Shown here one piece after another: positions 36,630 through 45,813 of a stretch of 64,000 bases of DNA (position 1 is the stretch's first letter; the number at the start of each line of letters is the position of its first letter). Below the pieces are notes generated by a model, which searched no databases, had not been told where the DNA came from, and saw only the letters and a program-made list of their open reading frames with translations. Both the position numbers and the translations under genes were made by a program. The stretch comes from Sporofaciens musculi (GTDB lineage: Bacteria > Bacillota > Clostridia > Lachnospirales > Lachnospiraceae). The stretch lies in assembly GCF_009830285.1 (NCBI RefSeq), contig NZ_WUQX01000001.1, positions 1,612,501 to 1,676,500 of the forward strand, in the 5' to 3' direction.

Positions 36630-36911
36630 TTATTGACCGGAGGAGGATTTCAACGGCGGCTTATAACCTGCGGCCCTGGCGCGCTCACTGGCGGCTTTGC
36701 GCCGCTTTTCGCTGTACGGCTCCCGGACCGATACGCAGCGTTTGGGGACAATGAAGTTGTGGGCGTCCTTCTTGATGATCTGCTCCGGGTATTTTTCCGC
36801 CAGCTGCTCCAGCTTCTTCATCAGCTTGGGGTCATGGGTATAGACCTCTGCCGCAGACTCGGCCTGGTTATAAAGGAGAACCGTTTCCTGTTCCAGCAGC
36901 GACAGCTTCAT
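36630..36911 (-). CDS. Hypothetical ICE protein
   Basis: 93 residues starting MKLSLLEQETVLLYNQAE, with a central helix (DPKLMKKLEQLAEKYPEQI) and a basic C-terminus (EPYSEKRRKAASERARAAG). I recognise no characterised domain; homologues sit in the same place in Tn1549-like elements. The ATG at 36911 overlaps the TopB stop (TGATG), with GGAGG 6 nt upstream, and the stop is 2 nt before the next gene. The tight packing indicates a coupled operon position between topoisomerase and primase-like gene. Confidence 0.75.
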   Translation of the reverse strand: MKLSLLEQETVLLYNQAESAAEVYTHDPKLMKKLEQLAEKYPEQIIKKDAHNFIVPKRCVSVREPYSEKRRKAASERARAAGYKPPLKSSSGQ

Positions 36912-39010
36912 CACGAGCCTCCTTTCCGCTGGCCAAAGTCCAGCTTGAAGTTCACATACTCGCCGGTATCCTCCAAAAGCACATCCGCGTCATAGGTTTT
37001 TCCGGTTTTTTCCGAGTAGCAGCCGGTGAGCCTTGCCCGCCCGTCTTTTAAGAGGGCCGCGACAATGGCCTTGGTGGGCTGTTTCTTCTTGGCGCTCCAC
37101 CACTTGCTGTCTTTCCAGATGGCAAATCTGCAAGTTTCACTTTGGCAGAAAAATCCCTTTTGCGATTCTGTAACCTCACCGCCGCACCGGGGGCATCTGC
37201 CTACTGCTTCGCGGGGCGGGGAGAACAGGTACTCGGTCCCCTTAACCACCTGATAGGTTGCCGCCAGCTCCCGCAGCATGGCATAAATCCCGGACAGAAA
37301 CTCCTCCGGGGAAAGCTCGCCGCGCTCAATCTCGCCCAGCCGGTACTCCCACTCGGCGGTGAGCAGCGGGGATTGCAACTGCTCCGGCAGAACCGTAATG
37401 AGGGAACGCGCATCGCGGGAGGGCATCAGCTGGACCGTCTTTTTGCTCTTTTTCCGTTCCAGAAAACCAGTGGAGGCCAGCTTTTCCAGAATCCCGGCGC
37501 GGGTGGCAGGCGTACCCAATCCCTTGCGCTCGGCAGTATCCGGCATATCCTCTTTACCGGCGTTCTCCATCGCGGAAAGAAGGGTATCTTCGGTGAAATG
37601 TTTTGGCGGGCTGGTTTTCCCCTCCTTGACGGAGGCATTGGAAACAGGCAAAGACTGTCCCTGGGAGAGTTCCGGCAGCGTCTTTTCCTCTGGTCTTTCC
37701 TCCGGCTCCGGGGCATTTTTCAGACCGGCGTGATAAGCGGCATCCAGCCTGCGCCAGCCGGGGCGCTGAATGGTTTTCCCTTTTGCGGCAAACTCCTGAC
37801 CGGCGCAGACCAGCGTGGCGGCGGTTTCCTCGTAGAGATGGGGTTCCGCCACCGCGCACAGCAGCCTTGCGGCCACCAGCTCCAGCACCGCTTTTTCCCC
37901 CACAGGGAGGGCGGACAAATCCGCATCCCGAAGATTACGGGTGGGGATCACCGCATGGTGGTCGGTCACTTTCTTATCGTTGATGACCGCCTCCGGATTG
38001 CAGGTAATGCCGATCCCCTTTCGGAACGGCATCGCATTGGCGGTGAGGTTGACCAGCACCGGCAGCCCCTCCGCCATATCCGAGGTCAGATACCGGCTGT
38101 CCGTCCTGGGATAAGTACACAGCTTTTTCTCATAGAGATTTTGCAGATAATCAAGCGTTTGCTGGGCGGTAAACCCCAGCAGGCGGTTGGCGTCCCGCTG
38201 TAAGGTGGTCAGGTCATAAAGGGCGGGCGGCTTTTCGGACTTCTCTTTCCGCTGCGCCTGTTTCACCACCGCAGAACCGCCCCGGCAGGCGGTTTGCAGC
38301 TCTTTCGCGGTGGTTTTGTCTTTCATCCGCGCCCCCACAGCGGTAAATCCGGGCAGTTCCAGCGCCACCGTATAGAACGGCTCCGGCTGGAAGGCTTCAA
38401 TCTCTGCTTCCCGCTGGACGATAAGGGCCAGTGTCGGGGACATGACCCGACCGATGTTGAGGGTTCGGCGGTACAGCACTGAAAACAGCCGGGTAGCGTT
38501 GATGCCCACCAGCCAGTCAGCCTTGGCGCGGCAGAGCGCCGCCTGATGCAGACCGTCATAGTCCGCGCCGGGGCGGAGGTTTTCAAAGCCCTCCCGGATT
38601 GCCGAATCCTCCATGCTGGAAATCCAGAGCCGCTTCATGGGCTTTTTGCAGCCCGCCAGCTCATAGACGTTGCGGAAAATCAGTTCGCCCTCCCGTCCCG
38701 CGTCACAGGCGTTTACCACCTCGGTCACATCCGGGGCGCACAGCAGCTTTTTGAGAATATCAAACTGTTTCTTCTTGTCCCGCCCCACGCTCATTTTCCA
38801 GTCCGAGGGCAGGATCGGCAGATCGTCATAGCGCCACTTGGCGTATTTAGGGTCATAGCTGTCCGCGTCGGCAAGCCCCGCCAGATGCCCCACGCACCAG
38901 CTGACCCGCCAGCCGTTCCCTTCCAGATACCCGTCCCTGCGGGCATTGGCCCCGATCACAGCGGACAGGCTTTGGGCCACCGACGGTTTTTCAGCAATCA
39001 CTAACCTCAT
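36911..39010 (-). CDS. topB: DNA topoisomerase III (TopB-like)
   Basis: 699 residues. The N-terminal Toprim domain has VIAEKPSVAQSL and DAGREGELIFR. The core has the catalytic tyrosine in CTYPRTDSRYL (near residue 300). The C-terminal end has a zinc ribbon (CPRCGGEV...FFCQSETCRF) and a repeat-like tail (GRARLTGCYSEKTGKTYDAD). It would relax or decatenate DNA during ICE processing. The start at 39010 is chosen because GGGAGG lies 9 nt upstream, inside the overlapping upstream gene. No truncation is seen. Confidence 0.93.
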   Translation of the reverse strand: MRLVIAEKPSVAQSLSAVIGANARRDGYLEGNGWRVSWCVGHLAGLADADSYDPKYAKWRYDDLPILPSDWKMSVGRDKKKQFDILKKLLCAPDVTEVVNACDAGREGELIFRNVYELAGCKKPMKRLWISSMEDSAIREGFENLRPGADYDGLHQAALCRAKADWLVGINATRLFSVLYRRTLNIGRVMSPTLALIVQREAEIEAFQPEPFYTVALELPGFTAVGARMKDKTTAKELQTACRGGSAVVKQAQRKEKSEKPPALYDLTTLQRDANRLLGFTAQQTLDYLQNLYEKKLCTYPRTDSRYLTSDMAEGLPVLVNLTANAMPFRKGIGITCNPEAVINDKKVTDHHAVIPTRNLRDADLSALPVGEKAVLELVAARLLCAVAEPHLYEETAATLVCAGQEFAAKGKTIQRPGWRRLDAAYHAGLKNAPEPEERPEEKTLPELSQGQSLPVSNASVKEGKTSPPKHFTEDTLLSAMENAGKEDMPDTAERKGLGTPATRAGILEKLASTGFLERKKSKKTVQLMPSRDARSLITVLPEQLQSPLLTAEWEYRLGEIERGELSPEEFLSGIYAMLRELAATYQVVKGTEYLFSPPREAVGRCPRCGGEVTESQKGFFCQSETCRFAIWKDSKWWSAKKKQPTKAIVAALLKDGRARLTGCYSEKTGKTYDADVLLEDTGEYVNFKLDFGQRKGGS

Positions 39011-39689
39011 AATCTTCATCCTCCCATTCTTCCCGCATAGATGTACGCAGTTTTTCCTCAATGCTGTTATCCTCTGTCAGCATCAGGTCATAGCCGAACC
39101 GGTAATCATATCGGTACAGTTTTCCTACCAGATCATTGATGAGAATGCGGCAGGCCAGAATGACACGTTTTTTATCCACCTGCATCAGCTGGTAGCGTTG
39201 ATAATCGTTGTAATAGGACTCATGCCGGTGCGCGCGGCTGTTGGCGTCCTCCAGCAGCCAGTCTACCGGGTCCTGGCAGCCTTCCTCTTTTTCCCCCTCC
39301 ATATATTTCAGCAGTTCCATCACCATCGGAAAGCTCTGCTCGTCCATGCGGGCTTCTTCTTTCAGATAGCCGATCAGGGCGCATAAAAGCAGGCGGGCCG
39401 CTGTCTGTTCCCGTTCCGTTAATGCCTCCATCGTCTTTGCGGCGTCCGGCAGAAGCCTTTCTTCTACAAAAGTTTCCACATCGCCGGAGTACAGCTGGCG
39501 GATGGAATCTATGGACAGCGGGGCGGCTGTGTCGCCATCCATAGAAAAGTCATAAAGGTCGTCGCTCTGTGCAGGCTTTTTCCGAAGTTTGCGTGTCAGG
39601 GCAGTCAGAATATCGCCGCCCAGATACACCGCCAGACAGCACAGGTCAAAAACAGCAACGATTTTGATAAATAAAATAAGATACTTCAT
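38991..39689 (-). CDS. Membrane-anchored hypothetical ICE protein
   Basis: 232 residues with one N-terminal membrane helix (about 3-28, LILFIKIVAVFDLCCLAVYL) and a cytoplasmic or surface helical domain rich in charge, ending in an acidic DYEVSDC. I recognise no known domain. Its 3' end overlaps topB by 20 nt and its start overlaps the upstream Cys-rich gene by 4 nt, so it belongs to the same transfer operon. It may be an accessory part of the channel; this is only positional inference. Confidence 0.75.
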   Translation of the reverse strand: MKYLILFIKIVAVFDLCCLAVYLGGDILTALTRKLRKKPAQSDDLYDFSMDGDTAAPLSIDSIRQLYSGDVETFVEERLLPDAAKTMEALTEREQTAARLLLCALIGYLKEEARMDEQSFPMVMELLKYMEGEKEEGCQDPVDWLLEDANSRAHRHESYYNDYQRYQLMQVDKKRVILACRILINDLVGKLYRYDYRFGYDLMLTEDNSIEEKLRTSMREEWEDEDYEVSDC

Positions 39690-39880
39690 TTCCGATCTCT
39701 CCTTTCTTTCAGCTGCTTTTCCAGTTCCCGGTGGCAGAATCCCACACAGGGCCTCCCGTAGTTGCCGCAGCCATAGCAGGGGTGGCTTTTGGGTAAAGAA
39801 GGAGGGCGGGAAGTTTTCTTCCTGCCCTCCGGTTTCTGTGTCATCATGCGCTCAAAGGGGCTGTCGGTGAAGCGGGTCAT
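39686..39880 (-). CDS. Cys-rich small ICE protein
   Basis: 64 residues. The centre holds CYGCGNYGRPCVGFCH, a likely zinc-binding Cys4/His cluster, between a basic Pro-rich N-terminal part and a basic C-terminal helix (ELEKQLKERRDRK). Function unknown. It overlaps both neighbours by 4 nt (ATGA type). A strong inverted repeat (GGAGGGC..GCCCTCC, 39798-39831) lies inside the coding sequence and could lower downstream expression. Confidence 0.7.
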   Translation of the reverse strand: MTRFTDSPFERMMTQKPEGRKKTSRPPSLPKSHPCYGCGNYGRPCVGFCHRELEKQLKERRDRK

Positions 39881-40599
39881 TCCGGTTCTTCCTCACTTTC
39901 CTCCGGTTCCTCCTCCGCGCCCTCCTCGGATTCCCACAGCTCATCTTCCTCATCGCCGTAGTCATAATCGTCCAGATTGTCCGCGCCTTTGGTTTTCGGC
40001 TTGTTCTTCATAAACTTGAAGTAGTAGAGCGCGCCCCCGCCGCCTAACAGGGCCACAACCAAAAGCAGGACAGCCGGATTCATGCCGGACTTTTTCTCCG
40101 GTTCCGGCTCCATTGCAGGCGGCTCCTCCGGTTCCGCCGCCTTGCCGGTGCAGCTTGTCATGGTAAAGGCGCAGACCGGGCAGTTCCGGTTGATTGCGCC
40201 TGCCTGACATTTCTCGGTGCAGCTGCAAACAGCGGGAGGCTCCTCGCTGTCCCCGTCCTCCATCAGCGCCATCAGGTCGGCTTCGTCTACCTGGTTCAGA
40301 AAATGGACGGTGTTTTCCCCCTCGTCATCCCGGTCCACCAGGATATAGAAGTAGTTGCCGTTTTTGGTGGTAACGGTAATCAGCTGCTTGTTCCCGCCGT
40401 AATCGTCCACCAGGGTGGCGTTGCCATCCGGGGTGAGGGGAGGCGTTTCCTCCGGCTGCTCCACCTGTACGTTGGAATCGTTGGTTTCATCAGCCGGTTC
40501 CCCGCCGCCGCCCGCGTAGGCGGGGACAGAAAAACCGCCCATAAGAACCAGGGCGGTGCAAAGCGCGGCCAGTGTCCGCAATAGTTTTTTAGATTTCAT
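39877..40599 (-). CDS. DUF4366 secreted/membrane protein
   Basis: 240 residues. A Sec signal peptide (about 1-29, LLRTLAALCTALVLMGGFSVPAYA) is followed by a Pro/Glu-rich stretch, the DUF4366 core (LVDDYGGNKQLITVTTKNGN, YFYILVDRDDEGENTVHFLN, then a Cys-rich CSCTEKCQAGAINRNCPVC), a membrane helix (about 177-196, AVLLLVVALLGGGGALYYF) and a very acidic tail. It is a conserved cell-surface part of Tn1549-like transfer systems with unknown function. It overlaps DUF4315 by 11 nt and the Cys-rich gene by 4 nt. Confidence 0.88.
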   Translation of the reverse strand: MKSKKLLRTLAALCTALVLMGGFSVPAYAGGGGEPADETNDSNVQVEQPEETPPLTPDGNATLVDDYGGNKQLITVTTKNGNYFYILVDRDDEGENTVHFLNQVDEADLMALMEDGDSEEPPAVCSCTEKCQAGAINRNCPVCAFTMTSCTGKAAEPEEPPAMEPEPEKKSGMNPAVLLLVVALLGGGGALYYFKFMKNKPKTKGADNLDDYDYGDEEDELWESEEGAEEEPEESEEEPE

Positions 40600-40846
40600 C
40601 GTGATTTTCCTCCTTTTCCTGGGCGTCTGGCGCAGGCGTTCCCACGCCGGGAATCCCGCCGCCGGACAGCAGCGCGTTCAGCTCCTGCGGGGTCATGCGG
40701 ACCGCCCGCACCAGCTGGACGATTTGCAGGTTCTCCGCCTCGGTTTTCTGCGCCTCCAATTCCCGCAGCCGGTTCTGGTATTCCGCCAGCTTTTCGCGGG
40801 TCTTTGCGATCTCCCGGTCAATCCGGTCGATTTTGTTCGTTGCCAT
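40589..40846 (-). CDS. DUF4315 family protein
   Basis: 85 residues: a coiled coil (about 5-45, IDREIAKTREKLAEYQNRLR) then VQLVRAVRMTPQELNALLSG and a short acidic Pro-rich tail, as in DUF4315. It sits between the CHAP hydrolase and the DUF4366 protein, its usual place in these elements. The ATG at 40846 has GGAG 9 nt upstream. It may be an assembly partner of DUF4366; this is inference. Confidence 0.85.
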   Translation of the reverse strand: MATNKIDRIDREIAKTREKLAEYQNRLRELEAQKTEAENLQIVQLVRAVRMTPQELNALLSGGGIPGVGTPAPDAQEKEENHDEI

Positions 40847-40871
40847 CTGTAACACTCCTCTCCAATATGAT

Positions 40872-42632
40872 TTAGTTCCAGTTCATCAGGCCGTAGCCCT
40901 TGATGCACTGGTAATTCAGGTCATAGCTTTTGATTTTGCAGGCGTCGCCGGAATTGCCCTCCACCGTATAGACCCGGCTCCCGTCTGTGCCGATCACAAT
41001 GCCGACATGGTCGGCGGAACCGTCCAAATCCCAGTCAAAGAAAATGGCGTCGCCGGGGGCGATGTTGGCATATCCGCGCCCGCCCCATTGTCCATGCGAC
41101 TGGAACCAGGGTACGCCCTGGGACTGGCAGCCCGCAAAGCGCGGTTCGCTTTTCCCGGCCTGGTTATAGCACCAGCTCACGAAGCAGGCGCACCATTCCA
41201 CCCGGCTGTTAAAGCCGTACCAGCTCCAATACGGATAGCCGCCCACGTTTCCCACCTGACGCTTTGCCAGATCGACCAGTCCCGGATTGCCGGGGCGGGT
41301 CCCGTTTATAAACTCCACGCCGCTCAAATCCTCGGAATTTCCCATATCCGGGGAACCGCCGCCAAACAGCAGCGGCTTGTTGCCCCTGGTGGCGATATAG
41401 ACCTGGTACATCTCATATTCATCCGGGGTGAGAAGCTCCGGCGCAAGGGCGGAAATCTGTGTGTTCACAAGCTCCACATGGAGGATGTAGTATTCATAGG
41501 GGACTTCCTCGCTGGTTGTTTCCCCGGTTTCCGGGTCGGTGCTGGTTTCGGTGCGGTAGCGGATTTCCACCTCCTCGGTCAGTGTCAGGACATATTGGAG
41601 GTCAAAGACCCGCTGTAACTGTGCCGCCGCGCTCTGGGGCGTGTACTCATGGAGCAGGGCGCTTAAATAAGCCGCAAGCTCATGGGGATTGTGGCCGATA
41701 GGGTCCAGATTGTACCGGTACTCGTCATAGCCGGGGTGCAGGCTCTCCATGTTATCCAGTTCGGCTTGCAGTTCCGCCTCCTTTGCGGCATAGTCCGCTT
41801 CCGTCCCCAGCATATCCTCGTCTTTGGAGGGATAGGTGGAGCCGGACACCGCCGAGCCGATGCTCTGGGCCAGCATGGAGCAGGAGGACAGGGTATTCAT
41901 CAGCAGGCAGACCAGCAGAAACAGCGCCAGCGCAATCAGGAATCCCTTCTTGTGCCGCATGACAAACCGGCCTGCCTGTTCCGCTTTTTCTTTGACGGAC
42001 TTTGCCGCCTTGCCGGTCTTTTGCGCGGTCTTGGTGGTATGGCCTGCGGCCTGTGCCGTATGCCCAGCCGTTTGACCGGCGCGTTTGGCGGCGGCATATT
42101 CCTTTTTGATGGCCTGCTTTTGCTGCCAGCGGGAAAGGGGATTGCTGGCAAGCTGGGGGTTCTCCGCCAGGGACTTTTGGTACAGGGCGTTGATGTTTGC
42201 TTTTTCCAGCTTTTGCTCCGCCTTTGCCGCTTCGCGGTAGGGTTTCAGTTTATGGCTGCGGTATCCCTCCCGCACCAGCCGCGCGCTGACTTCAACAGCC
42301 TGCTCGGTCTTGTGCGCCCCTTCCACGCCCACATTGTCCTGTTCGGACTTGCGGATTTCCTTATGCGCCCCGGCAAGCAGCGCGTTGGCCGGAGCGCCCC
42401 GTACCGCATGGGACAGCTTGGAGGGCGGCTTTGCCTGTTCCTCAAAGGTCAGTTTCGTTGTTTTCTTTCCGGTATCGGGGTCAATAACGGTCTGCCGGAC
42501 CTTCTTTTTGGGTATCCTGGCCTGCGCCTTGTCTGCCCGGACAGCCGCTTTCTCCGCGCGGCGGATCGGCTTTTCCAGCGCCGGGTCGGTCTGTTCCTCC
42601 CTCGTAAAGCGCAGGCGCGGCTCCTTAATCAA
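40872..42632 (-). CDS. Membrane-anchored CHAP-domain peptidoglycan hydrolase
   Basis: 586 residues. A long basic cytoplasmic N-terminus (about 1-225, rich in Ala/Lys) leads to one membrane helix (about 230-250, GFLIALALFLLVCLLM), a middle helical domain, and a C-terminal CHAP domain (about 455-586) with the catalytic cysteine in EWCACFVSWC and histidine in ADHVGIVIG. It would open the cell wall for the conjugation channel, like VirB1-type or CD1107-like proteins. It starts with TTG overlapping the stop of the previous gene. Only the CHAP domain is present; no second lytic domain is seen. Confidence 0.9.
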   Translation of the reverse strand: MIKEPRLRFTREEQTDPALEKPIRRAEKAAVRADKAQARIPKKKVRQTVIDPDTGKKTTKLTFEEQAKPPSKLSHAVRGAPANALLAGAHKEIRKSEQDNVGVEGAHKTEQAVEVSARLVREGYRSHKLKPYREAAKAEQKLEKANINALYQKSLAENPQLASNPLSRWQQKQAIKKEYAAAKRAGQTAGHTAQAAGHTTKTAQKTGKAAKSVKEKAEQAGRFVMRHKKGFLIALALFLLVCLLMNTLSSCSMLAQSIGSAVSGSTYPSKDEDMLGTEADYAAKEAELQAELDNMESLHPGYDEYRYNLDPIGHNPHELAAYLSALLHEYTPQSAAAQLQRVFDLQYVLTLTEEVEIRYRTETSTDPETGETTSEEVPYEYYILHVELVNTQISALAPELLTPDEYEMYQVYIATRGNKPLLFGGGSPDMGNSEDLSGVEFINGTRPGNPGLVDLAKRQVGNVGGYPYWSWYGFNSRVEWCACFVSWCYNQAGKSEPRFAGCQSQGVPWFQSHGQWGGRGYANIAPGDAIFFDWDLDGSADHVGIVIGTDGSRVYTVEGNSGDACKIKSYDLNYQCIKGYGLMNWN

Positions 42633-42996
42633 ACCATTCCCCCAGCATCAGCGCCTCCATCATATAGAGCAGTTCCACATAGAGGCCCATGCCAGCCGGG
42701 GTGTGCAGGGGGCGGAGGACCAGGCAGGCATAGACCTGTGCCAGCACATCGGCCAGAAGCTCCGCGCCCCGGCCCTCCAAAACCCTGCCGCCGGTGCCGG
42801 GGGAGAGGCAGCACCAGATTTCCGCAAGGCGGAGCAGGCCCGTTTCCCCGTCACGGTTCAGTTCTGCCGCCATGCTCTCCGCAGTACGGCACTCGCTTAC
42901 CGCGTCCGCCATCGCCAGAAGCAGCTGGCGGCGCTGAATGTCCATCGCCCGCTTCAAAAACAGCCGGGGATTGTGTTTGATTTTCTGTGCAGTCAT
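42625..42996 (-). CDS. Hypothetical ICE protein
   Basis: 123 residues, mostly helical: NPRLFLKRAMDIQRRQLLLA, then AESMAAELNRDGETGLLRLA, then LLADVLAQVYACLVLRP, ending MLGEWFD. I recognise no domain. It overlaps the VirB4 stop by 4 nt and the CHAP gene start by 8 nt, so it is part of the channel operon. Whether it is a channel part or a regulator is unknown. Confidence 0.72.
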   Translation of the reverse strand: MTAQKIKHNPRLFLKRAMDIQRRQLLLAMADAVSECRTAESMAAELNRDGETGLLRLAEIWCCLSPGTGGRVLEGRGAELLADVLAQVYACLVLRPLHTPAGMGLYVELLYMMEALMLGEWFD

Positions 42997-45449
42997 GATT
43001 GCTTTCCCTCCTTTAATTCCTGTAATTTTGTGGTCATGATGCGGTACAGCTCGGTGTCCTTGGGGAACCGGTCGATAAAGGGCAGGATGATGTTGCCGTA
43101 GAACAGCAGCCCTTCGCCCTCGCCGGAGTGGGTCACATAGGACAGCTGGTGCGGGGAGATGCCCAGCTGTCTTGCCAGAATCTGCCGGTCCCCGCTTGCC
43201 TGGTTGAGCATATATACAAAGTCCGAGTTCTCAAAGATGTTCTCGATCTCCCGGCTGGCAAGCAGGTCCTTGATGTTCTGGGTGATGCCGGTGGGAATCC
43301 CGCCCCACTTCCGAAACCGTTTCCAGATTTCAATGGTATAGGCGGCGGTCTGGTCCTCTTTGAGCAGAAGGTGCATCTCGTCAATGTAGTAACGGGTGGA
43401 CTTGTGGGCGGCGCGGTTGATGGTGACGCGGTTCCACACCTGGTCCTGCACCACCAGCATACCGATTTTTTTCAGCTGCTTGCCTAACTCCTTGATGTCA
43501 TAGCAGACAATGCGGTTGTCGATGTTTACATTGGTCCGGTGGTTGAACACATTCAGGGAGCCGGAAACATAGATTTCCAGCGCCGTAGCGATGTACTGCG
43601 CTTCTTTTTCCTCCTGGGTCAGCAGAAGGTTGTATAAATCCTCCAATACCGGCATATTTTCCGGCCTGGGGTCGTTCAGGTAATCATGGTAGACCAGCCG
43701 CACACAGCGGTCGATGATGGTTTTCTGGACCGGCTGCAAGCCCTCCTTGCCGCCCACGATCAGCTCGCACAGCGACAGGATGAAGTCGGATTTCAAAGAC
43801 AGCGGGCTTTCATCATCCGAATAGTCCAGGTTTAAGTCCATCGGGTTAATGTAGTCCCCGGAGGTGGGCGAAATCTTGATAACCTGCCCATGCAGCCGCT
43901 CCACAAGGGGCGCGTACTCCGCCTCCGGGTCGCACACAATAATGTCATCGGTAGTGAGCAGAAAACAGTTGGCGATTTCCCGCTTGGCGGAAAAGGACTT
44001 GCCGGAGCCGGGAGTGCCGAGAATCAGGCCGTTGGGGTTTTTCAGCTTCTTGCGGTCCACCATGATAAGGTTGTTGGACAGGGCGTTGATGCCGTAGTAC
44101 AGCGCCTCTTTCCCGTTCTGGAAAAGCTCCTGGGTGGTGAAAGGAATAAAGATGGCGGTGCTGGAAGTAGTCAGGCCCCGCTGGATTTCCACCTGGTTTT
44201 GTCCCAAAGGCAGGCAGCTCATCAGCCCTTCCTCCTGCTGGAAGTCCAGCCTTGCCAGCTGGCAGTTGTACTTCTGCGCGATGCTGGACGCCTGAAAAAC
44301 ATTGTTGCCCAGCTGTCTGGCGGTGTCCGCCGTATTCAGCACCAGAAAGGTCACAAGGAACATCCGCTCGTTGCGGCTCTGTAAATCCTGCAACAGCTTT
44401 TTGGCCTCGTTTCCGTAGGTAGCCAGGTCGCTGGGAATGATGTCCATATCGTACCCTGACCGGACCGCCTTTTTCTGTTCCTCGATCTTGGCCCGGTCCA
44501 GGTCGGTGATTTTGCGCTTGACCGTCTTGATGGCCTTTACCTGGTCTAAGGACTGCACATGGAGGCTGACAATCAGGGAGCTTTCCATATCCAGAAAATC
44601 CGCCAGCATCCGGTCGTTCAATTCCGGCGCGAGAATCTGCACAAAGCTGACCGCGCCGTACTTTTTCCCCATGCGGAACTGCCTGCCGGTGCGGAACTCA
44701 AAGGCAGTGGGGGCAATAAAATCCTTGGTGGAAAGGCCGGAGGGGGCCAGCCAGTCCCACGAAAAGGAAAAGGGAACCTGTTCATCCATGTGGAATACGC
44801 CATGCAGCTGGGACAGCCGCGCCCGCCCGTCCAGCGGCTCCGCCACTACGCCCAGCCTCTTGAAGTTGTTGAGCAGGTCGGTTTCAATCCGTTCCAGCCG
44901 GGGCTTTGCCGCCCGGATGCTGTCCGCGTCAATGCCGAAGGTCAGGTATTTTGTCTTAATCAGGCCGTTGTTCCCCTTTGCCAGCTGGTTTTGCAGCATC
45001 TGGGTGTACTCGCCGCGGATGTTGTCAAAATCGTCCCCCTGGGGCGGGATGGTGATGGACCGGGCAAAGGTTTCCTGGGACGCGGCCAGGTTGAGGAAGG
45101 ACAGCTGGAACCGGATGGAGCTGTCAAAGTAGTTGAGGAAATCGCACCAGCCCTCGAAGATGGCGGTCTTATCCTCGTTTTGGGACAGCTGGTAATTGAT
45201 GTCCTGAAACTGAATGGTCTTGGTATAGTAGCAGCCGGTCACGCGGCAGATGCCGTCCGGCCACATCCGTTCATAGGGGATGCTGTCCTGCGCGGAAATC
45301 CCCTTCTGGTCAGTGCGGCTGGCGCGGGAAATGGCGGCTTCGATCTGCTTCCGATCCGCGCGGGAGAGCTTCTTTTTCACCGGCATTGGCCCTTCGCCCT
45401 CCGGCGCTCTGCCGTTTGTCCGGTTTTTCTTTGCCGTAAACAATGTCAT
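42993..45449 (-). CDS. virB4: VirB4-like conjugation ATPase
   Basis: 818 residues. An N-terminal CagE/TrbE/VirB4 region (IPYERMWPDGICRVTGCYYT) is followed by the ATPase core with Walker A GTPGSGKS near residue 476, Walker B YYIDEMHLLL, and the late VirB4 motifs SGDRQILARQLGIS and HSGEGEGLLFYGNIILPF. It powers assembly of, or transport through, the type IV channel. The ATG at 45449 is taken because AAGGAGGTGT lies just before it; an alternative is MPVKKKLSR at 45386. The first 140 nt overlap the PrgI gene in another frame. No truncation is seen. Confidence 0.93.
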   Translation of the reverse strand: MTLFTAKKNRTNGRAPEGEGPMPVKKKLSRADRKQIEAAISRASRTDQKGISAQDSIPYERMWPDGICRVTGCYYTKTIQFQDINYQLSQNEDKTAIFEGWCDFLNYFDSSIRFQLSFLNLAASQETFARSITIPPQGDDFDNIRGEYTQMLQNQLAKGNNGLIKTKYLTFGIDADSIRAAKPRLERIETDLLNNFKRLGVVAEPLDGRARLSQLHGVFHMDEQVPFSFSWDWLAPSGLSTKDFIAPTAFEFRTGRQFRMGKKYGAVSFVQILAPELNDRMLADFLDMESSLIVSLHVQSLDQVKAIKTVKRKITDLDRAKIEEQKKAVRSGYDMDIIPSDLATYGNEAKKLLQDLQSRNERMFLVTFLVLNTADTARQLGNNVFQASSIAQKYNCQLARLDFQQEEGLMSCLPLGQNQVEIQRGLTTSSTAIFIPFTTQELFQNGKEALYYGINALSNNLIMVDRKKLKNPNGLILGTPGSGKSFSAKREIANCFLLTTDDIIVCDPEAEYAPLVERLHGQVIKISPTSGDYINPMDLNLDYSDDESPLSLKSDFILSLCELIVGGKEGLQPVQKTIIDRCVRLVYHDYLNDPRPENMPVLEDLYNLLLTQEEKEAQYIATALEIYVSGSLNVFNHRTNVNIDNRIVCYDIKELGKQLKKIGMLVVQDQVWNRVTINRAAHKSTRYYIDEMHLLLKEDQTAAYTIEIWKRFRKWGGIPTGITQNIKDLLASREIENIFENSDFVYMLNQASGDRQILARQLGISPHQLSYVTHSGEGEGLLFYGNIILPFIDRFPKDTELYRIMTTKLQELKEGKQS

Positions 45450-45795
45450 ACACCTCCTTGTCGAGTTTGTCCTGCCGCTCCAATACGGCATAGAAGTTGT
45501 TGGTCTGGTAGGGGCGCTGCCGGGGCCGGAGAAAGGATACCCGGATCATGTTGCCGATGATCTTTTCCAGCGGCTGGCCGTTCTTCTCGTACATCGCCAG
45601 CAGGAAAAAGGGCAGCATGACAAGCATCATGCACAGGGCGGCGGCGCTGTTCCCGGCTGGCCCCCGAAGCAGAAAGAAAAGCGGTACGCCAATCAGCGCC
45701 CCGCCGCCAAAGCAGACTAACTGCCGTTTGGTGAGGTTGAAGGCCACCTTTGTCTTGACCTTCGTTAAGTCTTTGGGTACGGGTACATAAGCCAT
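45310..45795 (-). CDS. PrgI family membrane protein
   Basis: 161 residues. The PrgI pattern (VPVPKDLTKVKTKVAFNLTK, RQLVCFGGGALIGVPLFFLL) has two membrane helices (about 29-45 and 50-70), then NMIRVSFLRPRQRPYQTNNF. The last 45 or so residues are basic and low-complexity and overlap the start of virB4 in another frame. PrgI proteins are small inner-membrane parts of Gram-positive type IV systems. It starts 18 nt after the VirB6 stop. Confidence 0.88.
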   Translation of the reverse strand: MAYVPVPKDLTKVKTKVAFNLTKRQLVCFGGGALIGVPLFFLLRGPAGNSAAALCMMLVMLPFFLLAMYEKNGQPLEKIIGNMIRVSFLRPRQRPYQTNNFYAVLERQDKLDKEVYDIVYGKEKPDKRQSAGGRRANAGEKEALPRGSEADRSRHFPRQPH

Positions 45796-45813
45796 TTTTG
45801 CACACTCCTTTCG

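Noticed and set aside
41682-42980. 432-codon plus-strand frame opposite the CHAP gene
   Set aside because: Low-complexity antisense shadow of a well-supported gene.
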